Source: an uncultured Roseburia sp. (GTDB lineage Bacteria; Bacillota; Clostridia; Lachnospirales; Lachnospiraceae). Taken from it: a stretch of DNA of 64,000 nt. The translations under genes and the position numbers were made by a program. A model generated the notes under the pieces. That model worked only from the letters and a program-made list of their open reading frames with translations, had not been told where the DNA came from and did no database searches. Below are positions 9,892 through 18,388 of this stretch, in pieces (position 1 is the first letter of the stretch; every line of letters begins with the position of its first letter). The DNA lies in NCBI GenBank assembly GCA_944380515.1, contig CALWHT010000053.1, positions 1 to 64,000 of the forward strand, given 5' to 3'.

Positions 9892-11283
9892 ATGGATATG
9901 GTAAATGTAAGGGATTTGTTCCGCAAACGGGAGGAGTATTTTGAGCAGACGGTTACGGTTGGAGGCTGGGTCAGAAGCATCCGCAGCTCGAAGAATTTCG
10001 GATTTATCGTCGTCAACGACGGGACCTTTTTTGAGCCGGTGCAGGTGGTTTACTCGGACGTGCTCTCTAATTTTTCAGAAGTGGAGAAGCTGAATGTAGG
10101 GGCGGCGATTATCGTGACCGGAAAGCTGGTGGAAACGCCGGGCACGAAGCAGCCGTTTGAAATTCAGGCGGAGGAGATTGTTCTGGAGGGCCCTTCTACG
10201 CCGGATTATCCGCTGCAGAAGAAAAAGCACAGCTTTGAATATCTGCGCACGATTTCCCATCTGCGTCCGAGAACCAATACCTTTGAGGCAGTGTTCCGCG
10301 TGCGATCCCTGATTGCGTATGCCATCCATAAATTTTTCCAGGAGCGTGATTTTGTCTATGTCCACACTCCGATTATTACCGGAAGTGACTGCGAGGGAGC
10401 CGGAGAAATGTTCCAGGTGACGACGCTTGATATGAACAATCTTCCCAAAGCAGAGGACGGAAGCGTTGATTATTCGAAGGATTTCTTTAATAAGCCCACG
10501 AATCTGACGGTCAGCGGCCAGTTAAACGGTGAGACCTACGCGATGGCGTTTAAGAATATCTACACCTTCGGGCCGACCTTCCGTGCGGAGAATTCCAATA
10601 CGACCAGACATGCGGCGGAGTTTTGGATGATTGAGCCGGAAATCGCGTTTGCGAACCTTCAGGATGATATGGTGCTTGCGGAGAGCATGCTTAAATATAT
10701 CATTAACTATGTGCTGGAGCACGCGCCGGAGGAGATGGCGTTTTTCAATCAGTTTATTGACAAGGGATTGCTGGAACGTCTAAAACATGTCGCAAATTCC
10801 GATTTTGCCCGTGTAACCTATACGGAAGCGATTGAAATTCTGGAAAAACACAACGACAAATTTGAATATAAGGTGTCCTGGGGCGCGGATTTACAGACAG
10901 AGCATGAGCGCTATCTGACCGAGGAGGTGTTTAAGCGCCCGGTATTTGTCACGGATTATCCGAAGGAAATCAAGGCATTTTACATGAAGCAGAACGACGA
11001 CGGGAAAACCGTTGCCGCCGTGGACTGTCTGGTTCCGGGTATCGGTGAAATCATCGGCGGCAGCCAGAGAGAGGACGATTATGACAAGCTGCTGGCGAGA
11101 ATACAGGAGCTTGGCCTTCGGGAGGAGGATTACGGCTTTTATCTTGATTTGCGCAAATACGGCTCTGCGAGACATGCGGGCTTCGGACTTGGCTTCGAGC
11201 GCTGTGTGATGTATCTGACCGGAATGTCGAATATCAGGGATGTCATTCCGTTCCCGAGAACCGTTAATAACTGTGAACTCTAA
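9892..11283 (+). CDS. asnS: Asparaginyl-tRNA synthetase
   Basis: 463 residues, the normal length. The ATG at 9892 is chosen because GGAGGA (9881-9886) gives correct spacing; the ATG at 9886 lies inside that site. An N-terminal OB-fold ([17 protein letters not shown]) is followed by a class II catalytic core: motif 2 [13 protein letters not shown] near 245 and motif 3 [13 protein letters not shown] near the end. The C-terminus [10 protein letters not shown] is typical of AsnRS. It acts in the cytoplasm, charging tRNA-Asn directly. It lies 48 bases after the FKBP lipoprotein gene and ends at a strong terminator. Confidence 0.96.
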   Translation: MDMVNVRDLFRKREEYFEQTVTVGGWVRSIRSSKNFGFIVVNDGTFFEPVQVVYSDVLSNFSEVEKLNVGAAIIVTGKLVETPGTKQPFEIQAEEIVLEGPSTPDYPLQKKKHSFEYLRTISHLRPRTNTFEAVFRVRSLIAYAIHKFFQERDFVYVHTPIITGSDCEGAGEMFQVTTLDMNNLPKAEDGSVDYSKDFFNKPTNLTVSGQLNGETYAMAFKNIYTFGPTFRAENSNTTRHAAEFWMIEPEIAFANLQDDMVLAESMLKYIINYVLEHAPEEMAFFNQFIDKGLLERLKHVANSDFARVTYTEAIEILEKHNDKFEYKVSWGADLQTEHERYLTEEVFKRPVFVTDYPKEIKAFYMKQNDDGKTVAAVDCLVPGIGEIIGGSQREDDYDKLLARIQELGLREEDYGFYLDLRKYGSARHAGFGLGFERCVMYLTGMSNIRDVIPFPRTVNNCEL

Positions 11284-11291
11284 AAAATGAT

Positions 11292-11337
11292 AAACAGGCA
11301 AAAGCCCTGCCATTGCGGCAGGGCTTTTGCCTGTTTT
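11292..11337 (+). terminator. Intrinsic terminator after asnS
   Basis: Perfect 20-base arms 11292-11311 and 11317-11336 with a 5-base loop and a T run; the arms also carry AAA at the 5' side, so it may work on the minus strand for the small gene ending at 11365. Confidence 0.9.
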
Positions 11338-11364
11338 TGGATGCGGCTTTATGCGGATGTAACG

Positions 11365-11565
11365 TTACTCTGCGTCCATCATAACTGTCGTATAATCATC
11401 AATGGAATCCGTTGTTTCTCCGGTTCCTCCGATACTTTCCTCCTGAACGGGGGACGTTTGTGAGGAAGCCTCCTGCGCAGTGCTGCTTTTGTCGGAAATA
11501 AATAAAATAACGCCAACGAAAAGTACGCAGAAAATCGCACAAAGACCGAAAATCTTCTTTTTCAT
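11365..11565 (-). CDS. Small single-pass membrane or secreted protein, unknown function
   Basis: 66 residues starting MKKKIFGLCAIFCVL, with GGAGGT seven bases before the ATG; this start is far better than the upstream in-frame one. After one hydrophobic helix (about 5-24) the rest is Ser, Thr, Gln and Glu-rich with an acidic end DDYTTVMMDAE. No domain is recognisable. It stands alone on the minus strand between asnS and the hemolysin III gene. Confidence 0.6.
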   Translation of the reverse strand: MKKKIFGLCAIFCVLFVGVILFISDKSSTAQEASSQTSPVQEESIGGTGETTDSIDDYTTVMMDAE

Positions 11566-11718
11566 AGGAATACCTCCGTGATTGTGAACCCAATGTGCCA
11601 AATTCTAAGATAAATAAAATTACAATTACAAAATGATTATAAATAGCCAATTGAAAAATGACAACTGAAATCAAAAAATATTTTCGAGAAAATTAATAAA
11701 AATTTATCATAAACTTGA

Positions 11719-11747
11719 TTGACACCGCACATGATAAGTAGTAGTAT
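11719..11747 (+). promoter_or_regulatory. Sigma-A-type promoter for hemolysin III gene
   Basis: TTGACA at 11719-11724, a 17-base spacer and TAGTAT at 11742-11747, in an A+T-rich gap; about 70 bases upstream of the start codon. Confidence 0.65.
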
Positions 11748-11821
11748 CTTAACATAAATAACATAGTATTAAAAACTACTTGTAGAGGAATAAAAAACTG
11801 CTTTTGAAAGGGTGAGGTGTA

Positions 11822-12472
11822 ATGAAAATAGCGATTCGCGAACCGGGAAGTGCGATTACACATTTTGTGGCAATGATGATGGCGCTTACGGCATCGGCGC
11901 CGCTTTTGGCGAAGGCGGCATTTGGAGGAGACCGGCTGACGGTGCTTGCACTGACCGTTTTTATGGGAAGCATGGTGCTGCTTTACGGCGCAAGTGCTCT
12001 GTACCATTCCCTGGTGGTAAGGGACGCTGTGTTGAAAGTGTTCCGTAAGCTGGACCATATGATGATTTTTGTGCTTATTGCGGGCTCCTATACGCCCGTA
12101 TGTCTCATTGTGCTGGGCGGAAAGTCCGGCTATACGCTGCTTGCGTCAGTGTGGGGCATTGCAGCGGTGGGAATGATCATTAAGGCGCTGTGGATTAATT
12201 GTCCGAAATGGTTTTCCTCGGTTATCTATATCGCGATGGGCTGGGTGTGCGTGTTTGTGTTCGGACAGCTTTTACAGACGCTGTCGCCGGCGGCTTTTCT
12301 CTGGCTTTTGGCGGGAGGTATTATCTATACGGTCGGGGGTGTGATTTATGCGTTAAAGCTGCCGATCTTCAATGCAAAGCATAAAAGCTTCGGCTCGCAC
12401 GAGGTGTTCCATCTGTTTGTTATGGCGGGAAGCATCTGTCATTTCATTTTTATGTACCTGTACGTGGCGTAA
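11822..12472 (+). CDS. Hemolysin III family (YqfA/PAQR-like) membrane protein
   Basis: 216 residues with seven predicted membrane helices. Family hallmarks are ASALYHS near 58, KLDHMMIFVLIAGSYTP near 75 and HEVFHLFVMAGSICHF near 195; the conserved Ser, Asp and His residues are those proposed to bind zinc in the PAQR/hemolysin III superfamily. Despite the name, the cellular role in Bacillota is probably membrane lipid homeostasis or hydrolase activity rather than haemolysis. GGGTGAGGTG precedes the ATG. Confidence 0.92.
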   Translation: MKIAIREPGSAITHFVAMMMALTASAPLLAKAAFGGDRLTVLALTVFMGSMVLLYGASALYHSLVVRDAVLKVFRKLDHMMIFVLIAGSYTPVCLIVLGGKSGYTLLASVWGIAAVGMIIKALWINCPKWFSSVIYIAMGWVCVFVFGQLLQTLSPAAFLWLLAGGIIYTVGGVIYALKLPIFNAKHKSFGSHEVFHLFVMAGSICHFIFMYLYVA

Positions 12473-12561
12473 TCCCCGGAAAAATAAAAAATCCGTTTCC
12501 TTTTTCGGCTGTCTGCGGTAAGATAGATACAAAAGCAAGGGAAAAGGAATGGAGGAGTATT

Positions 12562-13443
12562 ATGCGGTATATATTGGAAAATGAAGTTTTAAGGGCTGAG
12601 ATTGATTCCCTGGGTGCGGAGCTGAAATCGGTAAAGAGAAAATCCGACGGAAGGGAATACCTGTGGCACGGCGATGCCAGATACTGGAACCGGACATCGC
12701 CGGTACTGTTCCCGTTTGTGGGGGCGCCGAAGGGAAAGGAATACCGGTACGATGGTAAGACCTACGCGATGGGACAGCACGGATTTGCCAGGGATATGGA
12801 GTTTTCCCCCGAGCGGCAGGAGGGGAACGCAATGTGGTTTTCGCTGAAAGCAACTCCGGAAACCATGCAGAAATATCCTTTTGATTTCCGGCTCCTGATT
12901 GGCTATGAGCTTTCGGGAAACGAGGTAAAGGTGCTCTGGAGGGTGGAGAATGCGGACACCAGGGAAATGTATTTTTCCATCGGGGCGCATCCTGCCTTTT
13001 TATGCCCGCCAGGCGGAGAAGGGGACAAGGAAGGCTGCGGCCTTTTCTTCGGAGGGCTGACGACGGAGCTGCACCACCATGGCAATACGCCGGATGGCAT
13101 GGCAGTGATGGAGGATAAGATTCTTTCGCTGAATCAGGGAAGGGTGAAGTTCACCCCCGGATTTTTTGACGAGTGTACCTACATGGTGGAAGGAAAGCAG
13201 ACGGGCGAGGTATCGCTTTTTGACAGAGAGGGCAGAGTGTATGTGACGGTGCTGTTTGATACGCCTTTGTTCGGTCTGTGGTCCCCGGAGGGGAAAAACG
13301 CGCCCTTTGTCTGTATTGAGCCGTGGTACGGGCGCTGCGACGCCGTTGATTTTGACGGGACCCTGCAGGAGCGGGCATACGAAAATGCACTTGCCCCGGG
13401 GGAGCGCTTCGCCGCGGAATACCGCATGAGATTTGAATCATAG
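12562..13443 (+). CDS. Aldose 1-epimerase family protein (LacX-like)
   Basis: 293 residues, the usual length for the LacX branch of galactose mutarotase-like proteins. It starts ENEVLRAEIDSLGAELKSVK and has PVLFPFVGAPKGKEYRYDGK, QHGFARDMEF and IGAHPAFLCPPGG, the His and Glu-containing segments around the sugar site, ending with CIEPWYGRCDA. It interconverts sugar anomers or acts on a related hexose derivative in the cytoplasm. GGAGGAG sits just before the ATG. It follows the hemolysin III gene by 89 bases and need not share a function with it. Confidence 0.88.
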   Translation: MRYILENEVLRAEIDSLGAELKSVKRKSDGREYLWHGDARYWNRTSPVLFPFVGAPKGKEYRYDGKTYAMGQHGFARDMEFSPERQEGNAMWFSLKATPETMQKYPFDFRLLIGYELSGNEVKVLWRVENADTREMYFSIGAHPAFLCPPGGEGDKEGCGLFFGGLTTELHHHGNTPDGMAVMEDKILSLNQGRVKFTPGFFDECTYMVEGKQTGEVSLFDREGRVYVTVLFDTPLFGLWSPEGKNAPFVCIEPWYGRCDAVDFDGTLQERAYENALAPGERFAAEYRMRFES

Positions 13444-13496
13444 CATAGCTTCCCCCATTTCTGCATATATTGTGATATATTTCAGGCAGGGCAGAA

Positions 13497-13901
13497 ATGA
13501 GGAATCTTATGAAGCTACGCAATAAAATAAAATCCAGAGACGAAAAAAGAAGCCCGGTGACAGTGGTTTTTGCGGCGGTACTTGTGATGTTTGCCGTAAG
13601 CAGCCTGCTGCTTTTACTGCTGGCGATGCTGCTTTATAAAATGGAGCTGAGCGAATCGGCGGTCAAAATCGGAATCGTTGTCATTTACGTCATATCGGGA
13701 TTGATTGGCGGCTTTCTTATGGGAAAAATGATGAAAGAGCAGAAATTTTTGTGGGGGCTTGCGGCGGGGATCATTTACTTTTGCGTCCTGCTGCTCGTTT
13801 CGGCGCTGGTTCAGGGAGGAATCGATCTGGAACTGACAAAGCTGCTCACAACGCTGATTCTCTGCGGCGCTTCCGGGATGGCGGGCGGAATGGTAAGCTG
13901 A
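13497..13901 (+). CDS. TIGR04086 family membrane protein
   Basis: 134 residues with four hydrophobic segments (about 20-45, 53-75, 80-103, 110-134). The pattern VIYVISGLIGGFLMGKMMKE and the glycine-rich end GASGMAGGMVS match the TIGR04086 family of clostridial membrane proteins typically found beside the SCIFF peptide, which is the case here. Two starts are possible: ATG 13497 (AGGG upstream) or ATG 13509 (GAGG at 13499 with good spacing). Its biochemical role is unknown. Confidence 0.8.
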   Translation: MRNLMKLRNKIKSRDEKRSPVTVVFAAVLVMFAVSSLLLLLLAMLLYKMELSESAVKIGIVVIYVISGLIGGFLMGKMMKEQKFLWGLAAGIIYFCVLLLVSALVQGGIDLELTKLLTTLILCGASGMAGGMVS

Positions 13902-13910
13902 AAAAAATGC

Positions 13911-13939
13911 TTTCCATATGGAAGAACTTGTGTTATACT
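13911..13939 (+). promoter_or_regulatory. Promoter of the SCIFF gene
   Basis: TTTCCA at 13911-13916, a 17-base spacer and TATACT at 13934-13939, 48 bases before the scfA start. It allows the peptide gene to be transcribed separately from the TIGR04086 gene. Confidence 0.6.
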
Positions 13940-13986
13940 TAACAGGTTCATAGAATTGTGCGGAAATGAAAAGGAGAGAATACATT

Positions 13987-14127
13987 ATGAAACACGTAAA
14001 GACATTGAATACCAAAAGATTACAGAATACCATCAAAAAAGGCGGCTGCGGCGAGTGTCAGACCTCCTGCCAGTCAGCATGCAAGACCTCCTGTACGGTA
14101 GGAAACCAGAGCTGCGAGCAGAAATAG
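13987..14127 (+). CDS. scfA: SCIFF six-cysteine peptide precursor (RiPP)
   Basis: 46 residues starting MKHVKTLNTKRLQNTIKKGG. Six cysteines lie in the second half at positions 21, 24, 28, 32, 36 and 43 (GGCGECQTSC and following). This is the SCIFF (six cysteines in forty-five) family, the substrate of a radical SAM enzyme that makes a thioether link between a Cys and a Thr side-chain carbon. AAGGAGAG precedes the ATG. It is followed by a hairpin and then the maturase gene. It is nearly universal in Clostridia, but its physiological function is unresolved. It is easily missed by gene callers because of its size. Confidence 0.97.
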   Translation: MKHVKTLNTKRLQNTIKKGGCGECQTSCQSACKTSCTVGNQSCEQK

Positions 14128-14172
14128 GCGGCCCTGTGTCACGGTGTGGCACCAACTGAATAGTAATGACTG

Positions 14173-14205
14173 CAAACGACCGTCCGCGTAGCGTGCGGTC
14201 ATTTG
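14173..14205 (+). promoter_or_regulatory. Hairpin between scfA and scfB, possible attenuator
   Basis: Arms 14173-14182 and 14196-14205 are complementary except one position, with a GC-rich centre. Only a weak T stretch follows, so it may partly terminate or stabilise the scfA transcript, giving more peptide than maturase mRNA. Confidence 0.5.
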
Positions 14206-14272
14206 TTCTGTGGGGGAATTTATAGCGGGAAGATGAAATTTATTTCGAGATAGAAAGAGAGGAAATATTGTA

Positions 14273-15649
14273 GTGGTTCATCAGTATAAGAATAACGGCT
14301 ATGATATTGTTCTGGATGTAAACAGCGGAGCGATTCATGTAGTGGACGATGTCACCTATGACATTATAGAGCGGATTAACCGGACATCGCCGGAATCGTA
14401 TTCCAGGGATGAAATTGTAACTGCTCTGGCGGAAAAGTACGGCAGGGCGGAAACAGAGGAAGCGATTGACGAGGTACAGGCGCTCATAGATGCGGGAGAG
14501 CTTTTTACGAAGGATACCTATGAGGATTATATCATGGATTTCAAAAAGCGGCCGACTGTGGTAAAAGCGTTGTGTCTGCACATTGCCCATGACTGCAATC
14601 TTGCCTGCCGGTACTGCTTTGCCGAGGAGGGCGAGTACCATGGAAGAAGGGCGCTCATGTCCTTTGAGGTCGGGAAAAAGGCGCTTGATTTTCTGATTGC
14701 CAATTCGGGGAGCAGGAGAAATCTTGAGGTTGACTTTTTCGGCGGCGAGCCGCTTTTAAACTGGCAGGTGGTAAAGGATCTGGTGGCCTATGGCCGGGAG
14801 CAGGAGAAGCTTCACGATAAAAAATTCCGGTTTACGCTGACGACGAACGGCGTTCTTTTAAACGATGAGATCATGGAGTTTTGCAACCGGGAAATGGCAA
14901 ATGTGGTGTTGAGCATTGACGGCAGGAAAGAGGTTCACGACAGGATGCGCCCCTTCCGCAGCGGTGCCGGAAGCTATGACCTCATTGTTCCGAAGTTTCA
15001 GAAGTTTGCCGAGAGCAGGAATCAGGACAAGTACTATGTGAGAGGTACCTTTACGCACGAAAATCCGGATTTCTCAAAGGACGTGCTTCACCTTGCTGAC
15101 TTGGGGTTCCGGCAGATTTCCGTGGAGCCTGTGGTCGCGGAGCCAAAGGAGCCCTACGCAATCACGGAGGAAGATTTACCGCAGCTTTTCGCGGAGTATG
15201 ACAGGCTTGCGGCCGAGATGGCCGAACGCCATAAAAAGGGAGAGGATTTTAATTTCTTCCATTTTATGATCGATCTGGAGGGCGGCCCCTGTGTGGCGAA
15301 GCGTCTTTCAGGCTGCGGTTCAGGAACGGAATATCTGGCGGTGACGCCGTGGGGAGACTTTTATCCGTGCCATCAGTTTGTGGGCAATGAAAAGTTTTTG
15401 CTGGGCAACGTGGACGAGGGTATCAGGAATACCGAAATCCGTGACGAGTTTAAATGCTGCAATGTGTATGCAAAGGAAAAATGCCGGAGCTGCTTTGCAA
15501 AGTTTTATTGCAGCGGCGGCTGCGCGGCGAATGCGTATAACTTTACCGGCGACATTTGCGGCGCTTATGACATTGGCTGCGAACTGCAGAAAAAACGCAT
15601 CGAGTGCGCCATTATGTTAAAGGCTGCGGAATGCGACAATGAAGGCTGA
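14273..15649 (+). CDS. scfB: Thioether-forming SCIFF peptide maturase (radical SAM/SPASM)
   Basis: 458 residues from GTG 14273, which has GAGAGGA upstream. An N-terminal PqqD-like peptide-binding region (about 1-95) is followed by a radical SAM core with CNLACRYC (Cys108, 112, 115) binding the SAM [4Fe-4S] cluster and FFGGEPLLNW near 158. The C-terminal SPASM/twitch region has many cysteines (SGCGSGTEYL, FYPCHQF, KCRSCFAKFYCSGGCAANAY) for auxiliary clusters. It cross-links the SCIFF peptide encoded 145 bases upstream. The length and motifs match characterised Cys-to-Thr thioether synthases such as CteB/Tte1186. Confidence 0.96.
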   Translation: MVHQYKNNGYDIVLDVNSGAIHVVDDVTYDIIERINRTSPESYSRDEIVTALAEKYGRAETEEAIDEVQALIDAGELFTKDTYEDYIMDFKKRPTVVKALCLHIAHDCNLACRYCFAEEGEYHGRRALMSFEVGKKALDFLIANSGSRRNLEVDFFGGEPLLNWQVVKDLVAYGREQEKLHDKKFRFTLTTNGVLLNDEIMEFCNREMANVVLSIDGRKEVHDRMRPFRSGAGSYDLIVPKFQKFAESRNQDKYYVRGTFTHENPDFSKDVLHLADLGFRQISVEPVVAEPKEPYAITEEDLPQLFAEYDRLAAEMAERHKKGEDFNFFHFMIDLEGGPCVAKRLSGCGSGTEYLAVTPWGDFYPCHQFVGNEKFLLGNVDEGIRNTEIRDEFKCCNVYAKEKCRSCFAKFYCSGGCAANAYNFTGDICGAYDIGCELQKKRIECAIMLKAAECDNEG

Positions 15650-15681
15650 ACATCGGACGTTAACAGAGAACAGAAAGGAAA

Positions 15682-17847
15682 ATGAAAATGAAAAAGAGTA
15701 AAGCAGCAGTCATTTTAGTTCTAATTCTTGCCGCGCTGGCAGGACTTGCCTATTACGCATCGCTGATTCTTTCCTCCACCGGAATCGGAGAGGACATGAG
15801 CATTCCGCTCGGTCTGGATCTTTCCGGCGGTGTGTCAATCACCTATCAGGTCATGGATGAGAATCCGAGCGCCGAGGATATGAGCGATACGATTTACAAG
15901 CTTCAGAGACGTGTGGAAAGCTACAGTACGGAGGCTTCCGTGTACCAGGTCGGAGACGACCGGATCACGGTTGAGATTCCGGGCGTCACGGATGCGACCA
16001 CCATTCTTGAGGAACTCGGCAATCCGGGTTCACTGGAATTTCAGCTTTCCGACGGAACCGTATTTATGACGGGAGACCAGGTGGCGGATGCACAGGCGGC
16101 GACCACAACGGATAACTACGGAAACAGGCAGTATATCGTTCAGCTTACGCTGACGGACGAAGGTGCGGAGATTTTCGGAGAGGTTACTGCTGAAAATGTC
16201 GGTGATTACCTTCCGATTGTATATGACGGTGAGGTTATCAGCTATCCGCAGGTACAGGAGGCGATTACCGGGGGAACCGCACAGATTTCGGGACAGAGCA
16301 CGTTTGAGGAGGCGGAGACGCTGGCTACTCAGATTCGGATCGGCTCTCTGTCGCTCGAACTTTCGGAGCTTGAGTCGAGCGTAGTTGGGGCGCAGCTTGG
16401 AAGCCAGGCGATTACTTCCAGCTTAAAAGCGGCTGCGATCGGTCTTGTGCTGGTGATTATCTTTATGATTATCATATACGCGATACCGGGTGTCGCGGCG
16501 TCTATCGCGCTTTTGCTGTATACGGCCCTTGTCATTGCCACGCTGTATCTGTTTGAGATCACACTGACGCTTCCCGGTATTGCGGGTATTATTCTCGGCA
16601 TTGGTATGGCGGTGGATGCCAACGTCATTATATTCGCGCGTATCCGTGAGGAAATCGCAAGCGGAAAGACCGTTTTAACCTCGATGAAAATCGGTTTCCA
16701 CAAAGCAATGTCAGCGATTCTGGACGGAAATATCACAACGCTTTTGGCGGCGGTCGTGCTGATGGCGCTCGGCTCCGGTACGGTGAAGGGCTTTGCCTAT
16801 ACCCTGATGATCGGTATTATTCTTTCCATGTTTACGGCGCTTGTGATCACGAGATGGATTCTTTTTGCACTGTACGGGCTCGGATTAAAAAATGAAAAGT
16901 TTTACGGCCGTGCAAAGGAGAGAAAGACCATCAATTTCCTCGGCAAGAAAGCTGTCTTTTTCGCCATTTCCGGTGTTGTGATCGCGGCCGGCTTTATCGG
17001 CATGGGGGTTTACAAGGCAACAACCGGCAGCGCGCTCAATTACGGGCTTGACTTTGTAGGAGGTACCTCCACTACCGTAGATGTTGGAAAGGACTATACC
17101 ATTGACGACATTGAGCAGGATATTATCCCTCTGGTTGCCGGAGTAACCGGGGACAGCAACATTCAGGCGAACCGGGTGGAGGGAACCACGCAGATTACGA
17201 TAAAAACGCGTACGCTTGACAAGACCGAGCGCGATGAGCTCAATACGGTGCTCTCGGAGAATTTAGGAGTTGATTCCGAAAGTATTACCTATCAGAGTAT
17301 CAGTTCCACGGTCAGCGGGGAGATGCGTACCGACGCGATTGTGGCGGTGCTGATTTCCTCTGTCTGCATGCTGATTTACATTTGGTTCCGGTTTAAAGAT
17401 ATTCGTTTCGGCGCGAGCGCCATTATCGCACTGCTTCATGACGTGCTTGTAGTGCTTGCGGTATACGCATTGCTGCGGATTTCGGTGGGCAATACGTTTA
17501 TCGCATGTATGCTGACGATCATCGGTTACTCAATCAACGATACGATTGTTATTTTTGACCGTATCCGTGAAAATATGGCGAAGCTTCCCGGAAAGCTGAC
17601 AAAGGCTGAGCTGGTGCGGATTTCCAATGAAAGCCTGACGCAGACGCTGGCGCGAAGCATCAATACCTCCTTTACGACGTTTATCATGGTGTTTATGCTG
17701 TTCCTTCTGGGTGTGTCCAGTATTCGGGATTTTGCGCTTCCGCTGATGGCGGGACTGATTTGCGGTGCATATTCATCCGTATGCATTGCGACGGAGCTGT
17801 GGTATGTCATGAAGGTGCATTTCGGGAAAAATAAGATTACGGAGTAA
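15682..17847 (+). CDS. secDF: Fused protein translocase subunit SecDF
   Basis: 721 residues. The SecD half (about 1-410) has PLGLDLSGGVSITYQV after the first helix, a large extracellular domain and six-helix bundle with GIGMAVDANVIIFARIREE. The SecF half (about 415-721) has NYGLDFVGGTSTTVDV and GYSINDTIVIFDRIRENM. The Asp residues in these two TM4 motifs are the proton relay. It uses proton motive force to help release and pull secreted proteins through SecYEG. It lies 32 bases after scfB, the arrangement seen in many Clostridia, so SCIFF biology may connect with secretion. Confidence 0.96.
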   Translation: MKMKKSKAAVILVLILAALAGLAYYASLILSSTGIGEDMSIPLGLDLSGGVSITYQVMDENPSAEDMSDTIYKLQRRVESYSTEASVYQVGDDRITVEIPGVTDATTILEELGNPGSLEFQLSDGTVFMTGDQVADAQAATTTDNYGNRQYIVQLTLTDEGAEIFGEVTAENVGDYLPIVYDGEVISYPQVQEAITGGTAQISGQSTFEEAETLATQIRIGSLSLELSELESSVVGAQLGSQAITSSLKAAAIGLVLVIIFMIIIYAIPGVAASIALLLYTALVIATLYLFEITLTLPGIAGIILGIGMAVDANVIIFARIREEIASGKTVLTSMKIGFHKAMSAILDGNITTLLAAVVLMALGSGTVKGFAYTLMIGIILSMFTALVITRWILFALYGLGLKNEKFYGRAKERKTINFLGKKAVFFAISGVVIAAGFIGMGVYKATTGSALNYGLDFVGGTSTTVDVGKDYTIDDIEQDIIPLVAGVTGDSNIQANRVEGTTQITIKTRTLDKTERDELNTVLSENLGVDSESITYQSISSTVSGEMRTDAIVAVLISSVCMLIYIWFRFKDIRFGASAIIALLHDVLVVLAVYALLRISVGNTFIACMLTIIGYSINDTIVIFDRIRENMAKLPGKLTKAELVRISNESLTQTLARSINTSFTTFIMVFMLFLLGVSSIRDFALPLMAGLICGAYSSVCIATELWYVMKVHFGKNKITE

Positions 17848-17889
17848 AATACGCTTTTTGTGAGAAGAAAGCGGAGAGCTTCGGTAGTG

Positions 17890-17926
17890 CGCGGCACGCT
17901 GCTTTTGCAGTGCGCCGCGTTTTCTT
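17890..17926 (+). terminator. Terminator after secDF
   Basis: Arms 17890-17902 and 17907-17919 pair with one mismatch and one wobble, TTTT loop, then a T-rich tail ending the SCIFF-secDF unit. Confidence 0.75.
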
Positions 17927-17966
17927 TTATATTTTAATGACAGGACAAAAGGAAAGGAAGCAGGGG

Positions 17967-18245
17967 ATGAAAGCGGTAATTTTGTATTTGGCGGCTATGA
18001 ATCTGGCCGGTTTTTTGCTTATGGGGGAGGACAAGCGGAGAGCAAGGAGGCATCTTTGGCGCATTTCCGAGAAAGCTTTGTTTTGCTGTGCCCTTCTCGG
18101 GGGCAGCGCGGGTGCCTGGGCAGGGATGTATGTGTTCCGCCACAAGACAAAGCACTGGCGCTTTGTGATTGGCATGCCGTTTATTCTGGCGGCGCAGGTG
18201 TTTCTTTTACTATGGCTTTATCGGACATACTTATACCATTTATAA
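17967..18245 (+). CDS. DUF1294 domain membrane protein
   Basis: 92 residues from the ATG at 17967 preceded by GGAAGCAGGGG; an upstream in-frame start lacks a site and overlaps the terminator. Two or three membrane helices with the family motif MGEDKRRARRHLWRISEKAL, then GGSAGAWAGMYVFRHKTKHWRF, diagnostic of DUF1294. The function is unknown. Confidence 0.85.
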   Translation: MKAVILYLAAMNLAGFLLMGEDKRRARRHLWRISEKALFCCALLGGSAGAWAGMYVFRHKTKHWRFVIGMPFILAAQVFLLLWLYRTYLYHL

Positions 18246-18259
18246 TTAATTGTTATAAT
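18231..18259 (+). promoter_or_regulatory. Probable glyA promoter
   Basis: TTATAC at 18231-18236, a 17-base spacer and a perfect TATAAT at 18254-18259. The -35 is weak and overlaps the end of the DUF1294 gene. It leaves a leader of about 120 bases containing a possible CTGTCGAG/CTCGGAAACAG stem (about 18318-18362). Confidence 0.5.
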
Positions 18260-18388
18260 ATAATGCGGTATTTATAATTGCCAAAAAAAAGGAAGTCATT
18301 TATAATGATAAACATAGCTGTCGAGGACAAATGTTTTTCTGTAAAAGACACTCGGAAACAGGAACTTAGGGAGGGAGATTAACCGATC

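Noticed and set aside
18260..18388. Glycine or THF riboswitch before glyA
   Set aside because: The leader is short and A-rich; the conserved cores of those riboswitches are absent, only one weak stem can be drawn.
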